NCBI RefSeq assembly: GCF_028009165.1
Contig: NC_079241.1
Location: 186,001-250,000 of the forward strand
From: Akanthomyces muscarius
Taxonomy: Eukaryota; Ascomycota; Sordariomycetes; Hypocreales; Cordycipitaceae
DNA length: 64,000 bases
Direction of reading: 5' to 3'
Under the pieces are notes generated by a model. The model saw only the letters and a program-made list of their open reading frames with translations, was not told where the DNA came from and made no database searches. The position numbers and the translations under genes were made by a program. Positions 1 through 10,790 of this stretch are shown one piece after another. Each line of letters opens with the position of its first letter. The first letter of the stretch is position 1.

Positions 1-317
1 GGAAAATGGATTCCGCACCGTGGGCAGCATAGCCAATGCCGACCCCAAAGAGCTCGTGCCTATATTGAAACAGGTTTGTCTGCACCGACCTTGTCAAATC
101 TGCACATGCTAACCATCCTGATAGGCAAATCCTAGCAAGATCCGAGTCAAGGGACTGGACATTGCCAAGTACGAAGAAAAGCTCCTCTCCAAAGCCAATA
201 TCATTTCCGCCTCCGCCAACAGACTATGGAGTGAGTCCACCAATTCGAATTTTCATTTGTGAACGAGACTAACGAGTCCTAGGTATCCAAATGCAGGCGG
301 AGATGGAACAGGAATAA
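1..317 (+). CDS. C-terminal end of a Ski2-like DNA helicase (HELQ/Pol theta helicase-like), partial
   Basis: Only the last three exons lie in the window; the 5' part is missing. Two short introns (about 74-124 and 231-282) join into one frame ending at TAA 315-317. The visible 60 or so residues contain a helix-hairpin-helix-like run (NGFRTVGSIANADPKELVP) followed by KYEEKLLSKANIISASANRLW. This resembles the HhH tail after the ratchet domain of HELQ/POLQ-type helicases, which act in DNA crosslink and double-strand break repair. That assignment is family resemblance from a short tail; other Ski2-like helicases (MER3/HFM1, Brr2) have comparable tails and cannot be excluded. It is convergent with the gene on the minus strand, about 180 bases away. 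Confidence 0.5.
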
Positions 318-496
318 AAGGAGGGAAGCACTAGCATGAAGTGTTTAGAAAAAACAGATTTGCTCAATTCATCGACAGTCTGTCCCGCAGTCATTTGGAC
401 CTACTGCAAGTCTATACTCTATTTAAATTGCACCCGCAGCCAATGTGCGGCCATCTATCGTACAATATACATGATATACAAATTTACCATCCGTCT

Positions 497-2129
497 CTAC
501 AGCAGAAGCGCCATGAGACCTGCCTCCGCAAACGTCGGCATCTTGCCAAAGCCTTTCATTTGCTCATCAATGCCCTCCGCGACAAACAGCCGCGAGTTTG
601 GCACAGACAGCTTCCTCTCATCCGGAAGCTCCGCATCATCACTCTCGCTCGGCGCTGCAACAAAGATGCCTTTGCTCGACAGCGCGCCAAAGTGGCCGCC
701 CATAAAGGGTTTCTCCGGCCGGGTGGACAGCCCCTGGTGCGTGCTCGGGACGCCAAACACGATGCTCGGGGGCAGGTACTCGGGCATGCCGGGCACGTCG
801 TCGAGGGCCATGAGGAACTGAATCGTGCAGCCAGTGGGCGCGAAGGTCGAGTCGCTCATCGATTGTGTGAAGCGGTGCATCGACTCCTCCTCGGAAAGGG
901 AAAAGTGCGTGAGTTGGGGATCAAGAGAGAGAAGGCCCTTCTTGGCGCCCCAGCCGCCGCCACCGCTCACTATAATCCGTTTAGTACTCTCACGATTAGA
1001 AAATAGCAGAGTGAACTTACAAACTTGGAGAAGCTTCGCACCACGCTGATGTGAGCTGTGTAGATACTTTGCCGTCTTGGTCACCAGATCCTGCATACTC
1101 GACTCGGTCGTGTCCACAGATAGCGATGTCGGGCTGCCATTGAGCCACGATGCAGCCGCGTCGGCCGACTCGCTCTTGGGCGTAATCAGCGCCCAGATGC
1201 CGACGGGTCCTGTGTTTGTAATGTTGCTATCGCGCTTATCATAGAATGCATTGACCGCATCTTCGAGCTCCGTCGACGCCGGGATTGTCTGGCCATCAAT
1301 CTCGACGCCGCGCACAATGTTGCCAAAGCTAGCCGCCACCAGACGCGGCGGTGTCGCAGGCGCCAGCGGCGCCCACAGCCCCAGATCACCCATCTTCTGG
1401 GGCAAGTCACTGTCCAAGACAAACACATCTTGTGAGTAGCGTTCCAGCTGCTGCTCCATTCTAGAGCCACTGCCAGAGAGATCAAATGACGAGGCCAGCA
1501 GTGTCGAAGCCCTGTTGTTCTGAAACGTGGTTCTCGCGAGAGGTAGAGTCACCTTCGGCACACCTAGCGAAAACGACAGCGCCGATAACGAATCTTTATC
1601 TTCTGGTGACCGAGGCGGCTCTGGCTGCCAAAGATGCGGCAGCATGTGGTCGAGATGGCCCCTCAGGACGGATATCCCTGGCGAGGTCTGGTAGCTGCCT
1701 AGCTGCGGCGCGATGTTGTCCACTATGGCACCCAGGAGGTGGAACTTGCCCGGGCGGCCACTGCCGGCGAGGAGGGAGGCCATGCTCCCCATGAAATCGG
1801 CATCTTCAAAATTTCTGGCAAATTCCGGCGTAGCGAGCACGACAGCTGCGTCGTGGCTGGAAGAATTTGCCGACAGAGCCTTGGAGGCAATGTCATCCAT
1901 CATGGACGAAATCGCATCCTAAAAATGTTAGCAAAATTCGGATGAATACTTTACATGCTAATCTCGTGGATCAAACATGTTTGGACTCATCTATACTCAC
2001 TCTGGATGTGTTTGCAAGCGCATAGGTAAACTGCACTTGATCCGTCTTCGATTCACTCGAAAACAGTCGTCTGGCTAGGGGGCGCCGTGGCATCCACGCG
2101 GCGCTGCGCCGACAAATGGCCAGGGACAT
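497..2129 (-). CDS. conserved fungal protein of unknown function with mitochondrial presequence
   Basis: Three exons give about 499 residues: 2129-2001, 1918-1021 and 969-497. The start is the ATG at 2129, chosen because the first 25 residues (MSLAICRRSAAWMPRRPLARR, then LFSS) form a typical Arg-rich mitochondrial targeting signal without acidic residues. The second intron (1020-970, gtaagt...tactaaac...tag) is 51 nt, a multiple of three, so an unspliced reading also stays open; splicing gives LQVLSGGGGWGAKKGLLSLDPQ with the Gly-rich motif intact, which I prefer. I do not recognise a catalytic family. The Gly-rich GGGGWG motif and its LDPQ neighbour are the most conserved-looking elements. 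The gene is divergent from valyl-tRNA synthetase, sharing an upstream region of roughly 300-430 bases. Confidence 0.75.
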
Positions 2130-2437
2130 GATATCTGCGTCAAATTCAGCCACAGCTTTGAAGGATCTCTGCGCAGATCCGATGAATGGCCGAATGACAT
2201 GAGTAACGTAGAGAGCAGTCAATCCTGATTTCCCTAGCTTTCGGATAGAGGTACATGTGGCGCAGATCTGTGGCGCAAGCTCTAGCCACACAAATTGCCC
2301 CTCCCCTCATCCCACCTCAGCTACACCAATTCTTAGCGGTGACTCAAATTTATGATCCCAAACAGCGAAGCCGCAACAACCAGACTCATTCTTGAGTCAC
2401 TGACGCAATTTCACCTGGGGTATATCAACGGTCGATC

Positions 2438-2560
2438 TTGAAGCCCAGTTTTCTGCGGGCTTCAACATTACCATTCAGGACGACGTTTAGACTCGCTGTC
2501 CGAGCACTTCGCGTGCGATCTGTTTCCCCACGACGACCCTTGACTACCACACGCGCAATC
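2438..2560 (+). other. in-frame N-terminal extension of VAS1, likely non-AUG-initiated mitochondrial presequence
   Basis: The 41 codons directly upstream of and in frame with ATG 2561 contain about nine Arg and one Lys, many Ser/Thr, alternating hydrophobics and no Asp or Glu. This is the composition of a mitochondrial targeting peptide. No ATG lies between the upstream in-frame TGA (2393-2395) and 2561. The TTG at 2438 has A at -3 and is the best near-cognate start by eye; ATT 2408 is another. A spliced upstream ATG remains possible. Confidence 0.6.
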
Positions 2561-5500
2561 ATGGCCACCAACATTGGACGACCCAATCCCGGTATGCTTT
2601 GGCTATTTCGAACATCCATTTACAGGACTGACCCTCCTCTGTCGTAGCTGAGGGTGTTTCTACCCCTGCGCAGACCCCAGCCGCAGATGCGCCCGCGAGC
2701 GCTGATGCTCCCAAAGCCAAGAGCGAGAAAGAGTGTAAGGCAAAAGATTTTCCAATTCAATTGAACTCCTGTTATTGATATCATTATAGTAGAAAAGGAC
2801 CGCAAAAAGGCCGAAAAGGTTGCGAAGCTCGAAGCGAAAAAGGCAAAGGCTGCTGTTCAAGCCGCCAACGCGGTCGCCAATAAAGAGAAAAAGGCCAAAA
2901 AAGAAAAGGCGGACGAGCCCGAGGTCCCCCCCTACGTCGAAGACACACCGCCCGGAGAGAAGAAGCGTATTCGATCGTTTGAAGACCCCAACTTCAAGGC
3001 ATACGACCCCATTGCCGTTGAGTCGGCGTGGTACACCTGGTGGGAGAAGCAGGGCTACTTTAAGCCCGAGTTCAAGTCTAATGGTGACGTTAAGGACGAG
3101 GGCAGCTTCGTCATTGTCCACCCTCCTCCTAATGTCACTGGTGCTCTGCACATGGGCCACGCCCTGACCGACTCGCTGCAAGACATGATGATCCGCTGGA
3201 GCCGCATGCATGGCAAGACGACGCTGTGGCTCCCCGGCACCGACCACGCCGGTATATCTACGCAGTCTGTCGTCGAGAACATGCTGTGGCGTCGCAAACA
3301 GCAGACCCGGCACGATCTCGGCAGAGAAAAGTTTATCGAGACTGTCTGGGAGTGGAAGGAGGACTACCATCAGCGCATCAACAAGGCACTGACCCGACTA
3401 GGTGGCTCGTTCGACTGGTCCCGCGAAGCCTTTACCATGGACGAGAGCCGCTACGCCGCCGTCATGGAGAACTTTGTCCGCCTTCATGAGGAGGGCATCA
3501 TTTACAGAGCCAACAGACTGGTCAACTGGTGCACAAGACTCAACACGACGCTGTCGAACCTGGAAGTCGACAACATGGAGCTGACTGGGCGCACACTTCT
3601 CGAGGTTCCTGGTTACGACAAGAAGGTTGAGTTTGGTGTCATCGTCCATTTCAAGTATCCCATTGAGGGCTCTGACGAGACCGTCGAAGTAGCCACCACC
3701 CGTATCGAGACCATGCTTGGCGATACCGGCATCGCCGTCCACCCCAAGGACACCCGCTACACTCACCTCGTCGGCAAGAACGCTATCCACCCCTTGATTC
3801 CCGGCCGCAAGCTGCCCATCATCGCCGATGAGTATGTCGAGATGGACTTTGGTACCGGTGCCGTCAAGCTCACCCCTGCTCACGACCCCAACGATTTCAC
3901 TCTCGGACAGCGCCACAACCTCGAGTTCATCAATATTCTCAACGACAACGGTCTGATGAACGAGAATGCCGGTCCCTACGAGGGCCAGAAGCGCTTCGAT
4001 GTCCGCTACAGCATCCAGGACGCGCTGAAGGAAAAGGGCCTGTATGTCGACAAGAAGGACAACGCCATGAAGGTCCCCATCTGCAGCAAGTCCAAGGATG
4101 TCATTGAGCCCATCATGAAGCCCCAATGGTGGGTCAAGATGACGGACATGGCCGCTGAAGCCGTCAAGGTTGTCAAGAACGGCGAGATCAAGATCCGTCC
4201 CGAGAGCGCGGAGAAGGCTTACTACCGCTGGATGGAGGACACCCAGGACTGGTGCATCTCCCGACAGCTCTGGTGGGGACACAGATGCCCCGTTTACTTT
4301 GCCAAGATCGAGGGCGGCTCTGACCTACCCGAGGAGGAGCTGTGGTTCTCTGGCCGCACTAAAGAGGAGGCCGAGGCCAAGGCCAGCGCTAAGCTCCCTG
4401 GCAAGAAGTTTACCCTTGAGCAGGACGAGGATGTCCTCGATAGTAAGTTCTTGCTCTCATTGTATATAATCTTGTGCGTAACGACTGACCTTGCTAGCTT
4501 GGTTCTCGTCTGGTCTGTGGCCGTTCAGCACTCTGGGCTGGCCCAAGAAGACGCACGACCTTGAAAAGTTGTTCCCCACGAGTGTTCTCGAGACTGGTTG
4601 GGATATCCTGTTCTTCTGGATTGCTCGTATGATTATGCTAAGTTTGAAGCTGACCGGCAAGATTCCCTTTGAGGAGGTCTTCTGCCACAGCCTGGTCCGT
4701 GATTCCGAAGGCCGCAAAATGTCCAAGAGTCTGGGCAATGTCATTGACCCTCTCGATGTCATTTCCGGTATCCCCCTGCAGACCCTGCACGACAAGCTGG
4801 CGCTAGGCAATCTACATCCCACCGAGGTCGAGCGAGCGACTAGGTACCAAAAGACTTCGTTCCCCGACGGCATCCCCCAGTGCGGCGCCGACGCCCTGCG
4901 CTTCACCATGATCAATGCAACCACCGGCGGCAGCGACATTAACCTGGAGATCCGCTCCATCTACGGCTATCGCAAGTTCTGCAACAAGATCTTCCAGGCC
5001 ACCAAGTACGTCCTAGGCAGCCTGCCCGCCGACTTTGTCCCCTCGAAACAGGGCGCCGTCCCAGGCAAGACGCTGGCCGAGCGCTGGATCCTGCACAAGA
5101 TGAACCAGGCCGCCAAGGAGGTCAACGTTGCCATTGCCGACCGCGAATTTTCCAAGTCGACAGGCATCATTTACAAGTACTGGTACAGCGAGCTCTGCGA
5201 CGTCTACATTGAGAACTCCAAGTCCATCATCCGCGACGGCACCCCCGAGGAGCGCGAGTCGGCCATCCAGACCCTCTACACGGCCCTCGAGGCGGCTCTG
5301 ACCATGATCCACCCGTTCATGCCCTTCATCAGCGAGGAAATGTGGCAGAGAATGCCGCGCCGCCCCAGCGACGAGACTAAGTCCATCATGATTGCCAAGT
5401 ACCCTGTCTACAACTCGGTCCTGGACGACCCCCAGTCGGAGACTGCTTACGAGCTCGTCCTCGACTGCGTCAAGGCCGCCCGCTCTCTGACATCTGAGTA

Positions 5501-5984
5501 TGCCATCAAGGAGAACGCCGACGGTACGTATACATGTCGAACGCAGACTTCACACACAAGCTAACCCCCATGTCTAGTCATTATCCAAACCTTTACCAAG
5601 ACCGCCGAGGAGACATGTAACAAGGAGCTCATCTCCATCACATCGCTGGCGGGCAAGGCCGTCAGCAAGATCAACACCCTCAGCGCCGACGCCGCCCGTC
5701 CCGCCGGCTGCGTCGCCTACCCCGTCTCCACGGCGGCGACTGTCTTCCTGCACGTCAAGGGCCACGTCGATATGGACGCCGAGATTGGCAAGGCCCAGAA
5801 GCGCCGCGACAAGGCCACGCAGAGCATCAAGCGCCAGGAGAAGCTCCTCGCCGACGCTGTGTATCTGCAAAAGGCCTCGGAGGAGGTCCGCGCGGCCGAC
5901 GAGAAGAAGTTGGCAGATGCCAAGCAGGAGCTCGCCAGCTTCGAGGAGACGATCAAGCAGTTTGAGCAGCTCAAGCTGGAGTAA
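2561..5984 (+). CDS. VAS1: valyl-tRNA synthetase (cytosolic form; probably dual-targeted)
   Basis: Class I valyl-tRNA synthetase charging tRNA-Val. Five exons with introns at 2592-2647, 2735-2789, 4443-4497 and 5524-5577 give 1067 residues from ATG 2561. Visible landmarks: a Lys/Ala-rich N-terminal extension, the HIGH-type motif in [13 protein letters not shown], the CP1 editing domain around [11 protein letters not shown], the [11 protein letters not shown] segment, KMSKS as [11 protein letters not shown], the anticodon-binding domain, and a C-terminal coiled coil ([17 protein letters not shown]). From ATG 2561 there is no presequence, so this start yields a cytosolic enzyme. The same frame is open upstream to a stop at 2393 and encodes a strongly basic, presequence-like stretch without an ATG (listed separately). 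In yeast, VAS1 makes both cytosolic and mitochondrial enzymes from alternative starts. Confidence 0.97.
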
Positions 5985-6250
5985 AAAGAAAGCCGGGCAC
6001 ATTTAGGGAGAAAATATATATGTGGAGGAACGTGAAGATTTGCATTTTTCTTATGTTTGATATGAATGAAAGACGAAAAACGCCACTTAGTTATGTACGC
6101 CAGAGACGCATTGTCACCGACACTAGACTCTATTCACTCGTTTTATCCATAAAGTGTGATACGTACAAGTGCCTCGTTGTAATTCATTATTTATTTTTAC
6201 ATTGTACATGAAGTGACGCCTGGTATTTCTTCAGCCCAACCCTATTCTCT

Positions 6251-8452
6251 TCACCGTCCTCCTCTCCCTCCCCTCCCGCCCTCATTCTCATGATCCCCTC
6301 CTCGCCCCCTTCCTCCTCCCCTTACGGGCTTCGTCTGCGCCGCCTCATGCTTCTTCAACTCCTCCGGCACCTTTGATATGCTGCTCTTGCTCAGCATCTG
6401 CCTCAGGTCATACAGGACATCCGAATCCTCGTTGCCCAGGAACGTAATCGCCGTGCCGCTCTTGCCCGCGCGACCCGTACGACCAATTCTGTGAGTATAG
6501 CTCTCGATATTCGTCGCCATGTTGAAGTTGACCACCAGCGAGACGTCCGCAACATCGATACCGCGACCTGCCAGGTCCGTCGCGACGAGCACCTGCGTCT
6601 CGCCGTTGCGGACGGACGCGAGGGCCGCCTCACGCTGCTCCTGGGTCTTGGATCCGTGCAGGGGTACGGCGCTCCAGCCCATGGAGCGGACGTCCTTGGC
6701 GACGGTGTCGCAGTTGCGCTTAATATTGACAAAGACGATGATGGGCGGCGCGTACATGTTGGACGCGAGAATCTTTTGCAGGCGCTTCTTGCGGGCGTCC
6801 TCGCCCGACACAAACTCGACCTGCTGCTCGACCGACTCCACAGCTTCGCCGGCGTTGCCGATGATGGCCATGGCCGGGCGCCGGAGGTACTTTTTGGCAA
6901 TCTTTTCGACCGTCGGCGGCATCGTGGCCGTAAACATCATGGTCTGGCGGTATCTGTCCCTTTCGCCCACGTAGCGCTGCATGAGACTGCCGTCTTCCGC
7001 CTCTTCAGTGTCCGGCTTCTCGTTGGTGACAGGCAGGGCGTCGAGGATCTTGCCAACGGGCTCCTCGAAACCCATGTCAATCATGCGGTCAGCTTCGTCC
7101 ATAATCACATAACAGCACTGCGAGAGTACCAGCAGCCGGCGCTCGATGCAGTCCACCAGACGACCGGGCGTCGCGACGATAATCTCCGCGCCATTGCGCA
7201 GCGCATACGCTTGCTCCTCGAGGGAGTGTCCTCCGACGATGCTCACACTCCGGAAGCCCAGCGGGTCGCCAAATTTCTTGGCTTCCTTTTCAATCTGCTG
7301 CACCAGTTCACGGGTCGGTGCGAGAATGAGCGCGTAGGGTCCATCATTCTTGTTGGTCTCCCCCAGCGGCGGCAGGTCCGAGATGTATACAAGCAGCGGG
7401 AGGAGGAACGCGGCCGTTTTACCGGAACCCGTCACGGCGACACCAATCAGATCGCGTGCCTGGAGGGCAATCGGGATGGCGGCGCGCTGAATGGGCGAGG
7501 GCTCGTCGTAGCCGACCTGCTCAATAATATTGAGCAGACGCGGGGGCAGACCAGACTCCTTCCAGTTGCGCATCGGATTCGGCAAGGTGCCGCCCTTGGT
7601 CGAGATGCCAAAGTCCTCTTTGAAGATGCGCCAGTCGCGCTCGCGCATCTCGTCGAGGCGCTTCTCGTTCCATCGCCGACCCAGACCGGTCCTCTCTGCG
7701 CGATCCCTCGCCTTGTCTCTGGCCCGGTAGAAGTCCTCCATGATGCCCTTGGCACGCTCTCTGCCGTGTTCCACATCACGCTGCTCAATCAGGCGCGCGC
7801 GCTTCTTGGCCCGCTCCTCGGCCTCCTTGTCAAACTCACCGCCGACGCCGGCCAGTGAAAAGCCGCGGACGCCCGCGCCGCCGCTGTAGCCTCCCTCGTC
7901 TGCGCGCGAGGTGTCCTCGCCGGCGTCCCAGTCAAAGTTGAACTTCTTCTCTGTCGTGCGCATGCGCTTCTTTTGGGCCGAAAAGTGGGAGTGCTGGTTC
8001 ACCTCGGGGCCCAGGTAGCGTGATCGGAGCAGCTCGGCCTCAATCTCCTCGGCAGAGCGCTTCTCTGCGTTGGCCTTGTTGCCCTTTTTGCCGCCACCTT
8101 CTTTACCACCTTTGCCGCCTCGTCCCTCTCGTCTGTCTCTGTCGTCTCTGTCCTTGGGACCCGAAGAGCCAGCGCCGTTCATAGAGCGCGGCCCTGTGGG
8201 CACGCCGCTGCTTGAGCCACCATTCGTTGTCTTCTTGGACAGTGTGGCGACTGCTCGTTCCTCCCACTTCTTCTCCTCCTCGGCTCGTTTTTGCGCATCG
8301 CCCGAGGCCTTTTTCTTTTTTAGATCCTCCTCCTGTTTGGCCTTTTCGGCAGCAAGTCGTTCGCGCTGCGCTTTAGGTATGAAGCGAGGTTTGGCTGCGG
8401 CGGCTTCGGCTGCCTTTTTCTGGCGTAGGATTTCCTCGATGTCGAGAGGCAT
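6251..8452 (-). CDS. PRP28: pre-mRNA-splicing ATP-dependent RNA helicase PRP28 (DDX23 family)
   Basis: Single-exon gene of 733 residues from ATG 8452. PRP28 unwinds the U1-5' splice-site helix so that U6 can replace U1 during tri-snRNP joining. The N-terminus has the PRP28 signature PRFIPKAQRERLAAEKAKQEE and a long charged Arg/Lys/Glu region (residues about 20-290). The DEAD core follows: Q motif with GYDEPSPIQ, motif I VTGSGKT, PTRELVQQ, TPGRL, DEAD in VIMDEADRMIDMGFEE, motif III as TAT (FTATMPP) instead of SAT, ARGIDV-type GRGIDVADV, and motif VI HRIGRTGRAGKSG. The C-terminus is Gly/Arg-rich. A hydrophobic small upstream reading frame overlaps its start (see findings). Confidence 0.97.
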   Translation of the reverse strand: MPLDIEEILRQKKAAEAAAAKPRFIPKAQRERLAAEKAKQEEDLKKKKASGDAQKRAEEEKKWEERAVATLSKKTTNGGSSSGVPTGPRSMNGAGSSGPKDRDDRDRREGRGGKGGKEGGGKKGNKANAEKRSAEEIEAELLRSRYLGPEVNQHSHFSAQKKRMRTTEKKFNFDWDAGEDTSRADEGGYSGGAGVRGFSLAGVGGEFDKEAEERAKKRARLIEQRDVEHGRERAKGIMEDFYRARDKARDRAERTGLGRRWNEKRLDEMRERDWRIFKEDFGISTKGGTLPNPMRNWKESGLPPRLLNIIEQVGYDEPSPIQRAAIPIALQARDLIGVAVTGSGKTAAFLLPLLVYISDLPPLGETNKNDGPYALILAPTRELVQQIEKEAKKFGDPLGFRSVSIVGGHSLEEQAYALRNGAEIIVATPGRLVDCIERRLLVLSQCCYVIMDEADRMIDMGFEEPVGKILDALPVTNEKPDTEEAEDGSLMQRYVGERDRYRQTMMFTATMPPTVEKIAKKYLRRPAMAIIGNAGEAVESVEQQVEFVSGEDARKKRLQKILASNMYAPPIIVFVNIKRNCDTVAKDVRSMGWSAVPLHGSKTQEQREAALASVRNGETQVLVATDLAGRGIDVADVSLVVNFNMATNIESYTHRIGRTGRAGKSGTAITFLGNEDSDVLYDLRQMLSKSSISKVPEELKKHEAAQTKPVRGGGRGRGGDHENEGGRGGRGGR

Positions 8453-8847
8453 GTTGTCGCTGGTCTGCCGGGATGGCAGTCGTGGTGGTGGTTCTCAGGT
8501 GGCCGAGGATCGCATGGGCCAGGTAATACGAAAAACCATAAAACAGTGCCAGCGCTGCCAGGTCGAGAATCATGAACGGTGGTGGCTCCAACTGCGAGAC
8601 AGGCTGCAATGTCGAAGTGCTTGAAGCTAAGCTTCCACTTGAGCGAGCAGGTCCATAAACCAATCATAGGCCCCTAAACCCCAAAGAGTGGGTCATCAAA
8701 AGTCGCTGGACAGCATTTTGGATACTGATCTTGACCTTTCAATTCAACGAACAACCAGCCTTTTTTTCTGCGCCTAGTCGCACACGATATATCGGGGCGG
8801 CCTCAATCACCGTCTTTGATTTTCCACGCGACGCATTCACCTAAATA

Positions 8848-9450
8848 ATGGCTTCGACGTCGCAATTCGTCCAGCTCGCCAAGAGCCTGCCAGAGCCCCT
8901 GCAGCGCTTCTTTGCCCGCTGGCCACCCGCTGCCTTGGTCTCTCCCGGCGCGGCGCCGACATCCTTTCAAGAGCTGCGCCCGAACCCGTTCGAATTCTAC
9001 AAACACCCCGTGACAGGTCGTCTGCAGGACCCCGTGTACTCGGCGCGGCGGCAGGCACAGCTCCTGCAGATGGCGCGCGACCACGGCGTCGCGGACCTGC
9101 TGCCGGCCTCGGAGAAGAACCCGACGCAGCGCCTGGCGCACCGCGTCGAGCACGGCCTGCGCGTCAAGGGTACGGGCGTGGGACAAAAGGTCAAGGGACA
9201 CATTCACGAGCGACACATGATTGCCAAGTACGTAGACAGGCGACGGCAGGCGTGGATGATTCAAGGACATGGCGTGCTAACAATGCCACTTACAGAATGG
9301 AACAAAGAAGAAAGGCCATGCTGGAAATGCCCGAGCTCATCAAGAAATGGAAGACGGTACGTTTCGAAAGAACCTGTTGGTTTGGGGACTGCCTTGCTAA
9401 TCATGCCCGAATAGGTCGGAAAGCGAAACTGGACCAAGTTCCCGAAATAA
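8848..9450 (+). CDS. MRPL25: mitochondrial large ribosomal subunit protein mL59 (MRPL25)
   Basis: Three exons (introns 9228-9295 and 9357-9414) encode 158 residues. The first part (VQLAKSLPEPLQRFFARWPP, NPFEFYKHPVTGRLQDPVYSARRQAQL) matches the fungal mL59/Mrpl25 pattern of a short helix, a proline-rich turn and the PxYSxRRQA motif. The C-terminus is basic and short (VGKRNWTKFPK). It acts in the mitochondrial 54S subunit. The start at 8848 has an A-rich leader. The intron signals are gtacgt...gctaac...cag and gtacgt...gctaat...tag. Expected length for this family is about 150-160 residues, so the model looks complete. Confidence 0.85.
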
Positions 9451-9857
9451 ACACCTGTACAATACAACTAAGAGGACAAAAAAGGCCGTATGTGAGCCTG
9501 GCTACCGAGATGAGCGTGTATATACCACCATGTACTATTATACAATTTTTGATCAAGTCTGCGCCAGCTGCCGTGATGTCTGCCCATCTGAAATGCCGAT
9601 CAGCGCACACTTGTTCTGCAAACTTGACTACAACTACTTCCACAAGCAAGGAAAAACTACTTAAAATAAATATATGCCACAATCATTATAATCAACATGG
9701 TAGGTCATGGATTACTACCACATCTTCATAATCATGTCGCATCACGTGACTCCGTTCGACTTCATCCGTCTTGTTCAAGACGATGGGGAAAAAACGACTT
9801 CGCCATGCGCCCTCTTCCAAACCGTCTAATCACAATCCTTGATTTACTTCCAAATAC
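9451..9857. other. intergenic, no gene seen
   Basis: About 400 bases between mL59 and DPH4; A/T-rich 3' and promoter sequence only. Confidence 0.4.
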
Positions 9858-10403
9858 ATGGAAAATTCCTCCGCGGGACGTCCACCTCGGACCGTTACAC
9901 ACTACGAGGTCCTCGACCTGCAACAAGCCCTTCTCAGCGCCGCTGAACCTCACGATGCCGCCACACTGACCAAGCGCGCCTACCGCCGGGCGCTTTTGCG
10001 CAACCACCCAGACAAATCTGCCGCCGCCTCTTTGTCGTCTAGTCACAAACCACCCGTTTCTACATTGTTTACGGTCGACCAAATCAGCGACGCCTACGCT
10101 GTGCTGTCGTCGCCGCAGAAGCGCCAAGAGTACGAAGCCGGCCTGCGCATGGCGCGGATAGCGAGCGGCGCCGAGGACGAGGACGCCAAGTTCCAGACGG
10201 GCATTGAAAATGTTGATCTCGACGACTTGGACTTTGACGAGACGGGAGAGCGCTGGTACAGGTCCTGTCGGTGTGGCAACAACCGAGGGTACTCGTTTGA
10301 GGAGGAGGATCTCGTCGAGGCGAGCGACGACGGCGTCTTGATGGTGGGGTGCCAGGACTGCAGCCTGTGGCTCAAGGTGCATTTTGCGGTGGTGGAGGAT
10401 TAA
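9858..10403 (+). CDS. DPH4: diphthamide biosynthesis protein 4 (DnaJ + CSL zinc finger)
   Basis: Intronless, 181 residues. The J-domain covers residues about 15-95, with HPD in RNHPDKS and a longer than usual Ser-rich loop (AAASLSSSHKPP) after it. A CSL-type zinc finger closes the protein: CRCG at about residue 140 and CQDC-SLW near the end, the four cysteines expected for Fe/Zn binding. In yeast, Dph4/Jjj3 supports the radical-SAM-like Dph1-Dph2 step of diphthamide formation on eEF2. The DELD-rich linker before the finger (VDLDDLDFDE) is typical. Upstream start codons were not considered because the J-domain begins right after ATG 9858. Confidence 0.93.
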   Translation: MENSSAGRPPRTVTHYEVLDLQQALLSAAEPHDAATLTKRAYRRALLRNHPDKSAAASLSSSHKPPVSTLFTVDQISDAYAVLSSPQKRQEYEAGLRMARIASGAEDEDAKFQTGIENVDLDDLDFDETGERWYRSCRCGNNRGYSFEEEDLVEASDDGVLMVGCQDCSLWLKVHFAVVED

Positions 10404-10790
10404 TGACGACCCACGATAACTGTACATATGGCAAATTTAATGCATCACGGAGGCATAAAAAGGATAGCAAAGCGCATTGAACATCACACGAAGGCATAGA
10501 ATGGATATTGGTATTGAAAGCAATTTTAATAAATTTTATTGGTCCCAACGGGCACGGCATTAAAAGTTCAGAGCAAGCTCATCTTTGCAACGGCTTGGTG
10601 GCCTTCTTCGCATCCGTGGGAAAACAGATAAGAGACAAAAAATCAATAACCCCGTTCTTTGTTTCTGCGTGTTTACCAAAACAATGCCGAAGCTCTTGGA
10701 TAAAAACGACGTCTTCCGTCACTCCTTAGACACCAGTCCGCCCTAAAACCCGAGTGCGAAAAAGCCAATTAGTCTCAGTCATGGGTAGGC
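10404..10790. other. convergent 3' region, no gene seen
   Basis: About 390 bases between convergent DPH4 and 14-3-3 genes; no supported feature. Confidence 0.4.

Noticed and set aside
970..1020. Retained reading through the 51-nt intron of the unknown mitochondrial protein
   Set aside because: Open because 51 is a multiple of three, but donor, branch (tactaaac) and acceptor are all good and splicing restores a compact Gly-rich motif.
3398..4282. 294-codon minus-strand frame opposite valyl-tRNA synthetase
   Set aside because: Antisense shadow of a codon-biased conserved gene; no family resemblance.
6491..7858. 455-codon plus-strand frame opposite PRP28
   Set aside because: Antisense shadow of the helicase core; no ATG-led conserved domain.
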